A stretch of 6,096 bases of DNA, taken from contig JAEZGU010000264.1 of assembly GCA_023416855.1 (NCBI GenBank), positions 1 through 6,096 of the forward strand, given 5' to 3'. This DNA comes from Bacillota bacterium. Its GTDB lineage: Bacteria; Bacillota; Clostridia; Tissierellales; Sedimentibacteraceae. The translations under genes and the position numbers were made by a program. The number at the start of each line of letters is the position of its first letter. Position 1 is the stretch's first letter. Shown here one piece after another: positions 5,220 through 6,096 of the stretch. A model generated the notes under the pieces. That model was given only the letters and a program-made list of their open reading frames with translations, ran no database searches and was not told the origin of the DNA.

Positions 5220-6096
5220 ATGTTTAAAATAGTTGATGCTTTGATGAACTCATATTCTCTTTATCAATATAACTCTGAAGCGGAATATGAAAGGATGGTT
5301 GTTACATATTCAGATCAGATTTTTGGTGATAAAGGTATCTATTTTGATATAAAAAAACGAATTGGAAAAGTGAAAAAGGGAGCAGCTATCCCAGACGGAT
5401 ATTATTTAGATTTAATGTTCCATGATAATCCGACTTTGTATTTTGTTGAAGTTGAATTAAGCGATCACGATGTATATGGCCATATTGGAGAACAGGTCCT
5501 TCGCTTTGCCATTTCATCTGAGATCGACAAACATAATATAAAAACAATACTAATTGAAGATATAAATAAGGACAAAGAGAAACAAAAAAAGCTGGAAGCA
5601 TTTTTTAAGCAATCCCCTTATAACAACGTAAATGAATTGCTGGATAAACTTATTTTTGATAATGAAGTTTCGGTTATTATTGTTATAGATAATGCGACCG
5701 ATGAATTAAATAGAGTTCTTTCTAAAATACGGATTCCTGCGGATGTTATTGAAGCACAAAGCTATATTTGTGGCGATAAAATGCTACATCGCTTTTCATT
5801 ATTTCAAGACGATGTCATTGCAGATTTGCCTAGTAACAGTGACTATGATGAGCTTGATACTATTGTTGTCCCAGCAAGAGAAGACGGATTTAAGGAAGAG
5901 TTCATAGATAATCATAGATGGTTTTCAATCCGTATCTCTAGCTCTATGCTTGATAAGATTAAATACATAGCTGCTTATCAGGTTGCCCCAGTATCCGCTA
6001 TTACTTATGTTGCTGAGGTCGATAGAATTGAAAAATACAAGGATACAAATAAGTATATTGTTTTCTTTAAGGAAGGCACAACAAAACAGCTTAAAA
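5220..6096 (+). CDS. PD-(D/E)xK-like protein with possible PUA/EVE-like C-terminal domain (3' end outside window)
   Basis: The frame is open from ATG 5220 to the window edge, giving 292 residues and no stop, so the gene is partial. The first 100 residues look like a PD-(D/E)xK nuclease core: a leading acidic helix (E22, E24), FDIKKRI (42-48), IPDGYYLDLMF (57-67) with D59 or D64 as the metal-binding Asp, then LYFVEVELS (73-81) and EQVLRF (91-96) as a QxxxY-like helix. The usual ExK is ExE here (E77, E79), so activity may be altered or lost. Residues about 231-285, HRWFSIRIS...KIKYIAAYQVAPVSAITYVAEV, have the beta-rich pattern of PUA/EVE-like barrels, which in some defence proteins read modified bases; this assignment is by pattern only. 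It is 15 nt downstream of the third gene and surely in the same operon. It could be a modification-sensing nuclease or an accessory DNA-binding protein. Confidence 0.65.
   Translation, partial: MFKIVDALMNSYSLYQYNSEAEYERMVVTYSDQIFGDKGIYFDIKKRIGKVKKGAAIPDGYYLDLMFHDNPTLYFVEVELSDHDVYGHIGEQVLRFAISSEIDKHNIKTILIEDINKDKEKQKKLEAFFKQSPYNNVNELLDKLIFDNEVSVIIVIDNATDELNRVLSKIRIPADVIEAQSYICGDKMLHRFSLFQDDVIADLPSNSDYDELDTIVVPAREDGFKEEFIDNHRWFSIRISSSMLDKIKYIAAYQVAPVSAITYVAEVDRIEKYKDTNKYIVFFKEGTTKQLK

Noticed and set aside
1..6096. CRISPR array or complete insertion sequence
   Set aside because: There are no regularly spaced direct repeats, no transposase motifs and no terminal inverted repeats with target duplications.

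Overview
The window suggests a low-G+C Firmicute, probably clostridial. The genes are AT-rich, ribosome binding sites are strong GGAGG types, and the left end is the 3' part of an ssrA (tmRNA) gene with the usual Firmicute CCA-ending T-arm. Assignment below that level is inference. ssrA is a well-known integration hotspot, and what follows looks like a defence cargo operon. No recombinase gene is in the window, so an island boundary is not proven.

Layout: 1-207 is the tmRNA 3' part, followed by a terminator hairpin (216-250). Bases 208-478 are noncoding, with short direct repeats, two inverted-repeat structures and a good sigma70-type promoter (384-412). Then four co-directional genes follow: (1) 479-2290, a PD-(D/E)xK nuclease fused to an N6-adenine DNA methyltransferase (HsdR_N + HsdM type); (2) 2392-3672, a two-TRD specificity subunit (HsdS); (3) 3675-5204, a DGQHR/DndB-like domain fused to a TIR-like/nucleoside deoxyribosyltransferase-like domain; (4) 5220 to beyond the window end, a PD-(D/E)xK-like protein with a possible PUA/EVE-like C-terminal domain. 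Genes 1, 3 and 4 each have a strong ribosome binding site; gene 2 has none.

The most interesting point is the junction of genes 1 and 2. The HsdS reading frame is open upstream of its first ATG, back into the end of gene 1, and this upstream part encodes HsdS sequence: FAVKRGDIIDSEIY, matching FAIRYSELDGVIDVKRY at the start of the second TRD half of the same protein. That frame has no ATG, GTG or TTG start there. Gene 1 ends in a heptamer T TTT TTT in the exact register for -1 slippage. A Shine-Dalgarno-like AAAGGA lies 9 nt upstream of it, and a GC-rich two-part stem-loop starts 6 nt downstream, just after the gene 1 stop codon. This is the dnaX-type layout of a programmed -1 ribosomal frameshift. 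It would make two products from one message: a 603-aa nuclease-methylase (RM) and a fused 1064-aa nuclease-methylase-specificity protein (RMS), possibly setting the RM:S ratio of a BcgI-like restriction system.

Working together (inference): RM plus RMS would form a bipartite-target restriction-modification complex that needs no separate helicase-type HsdR. The DGQHR/TIR-like protein and the second nuclease-like protein, translated from the same message, may be a second defence layer or an accessory/regulatory part of the same system.
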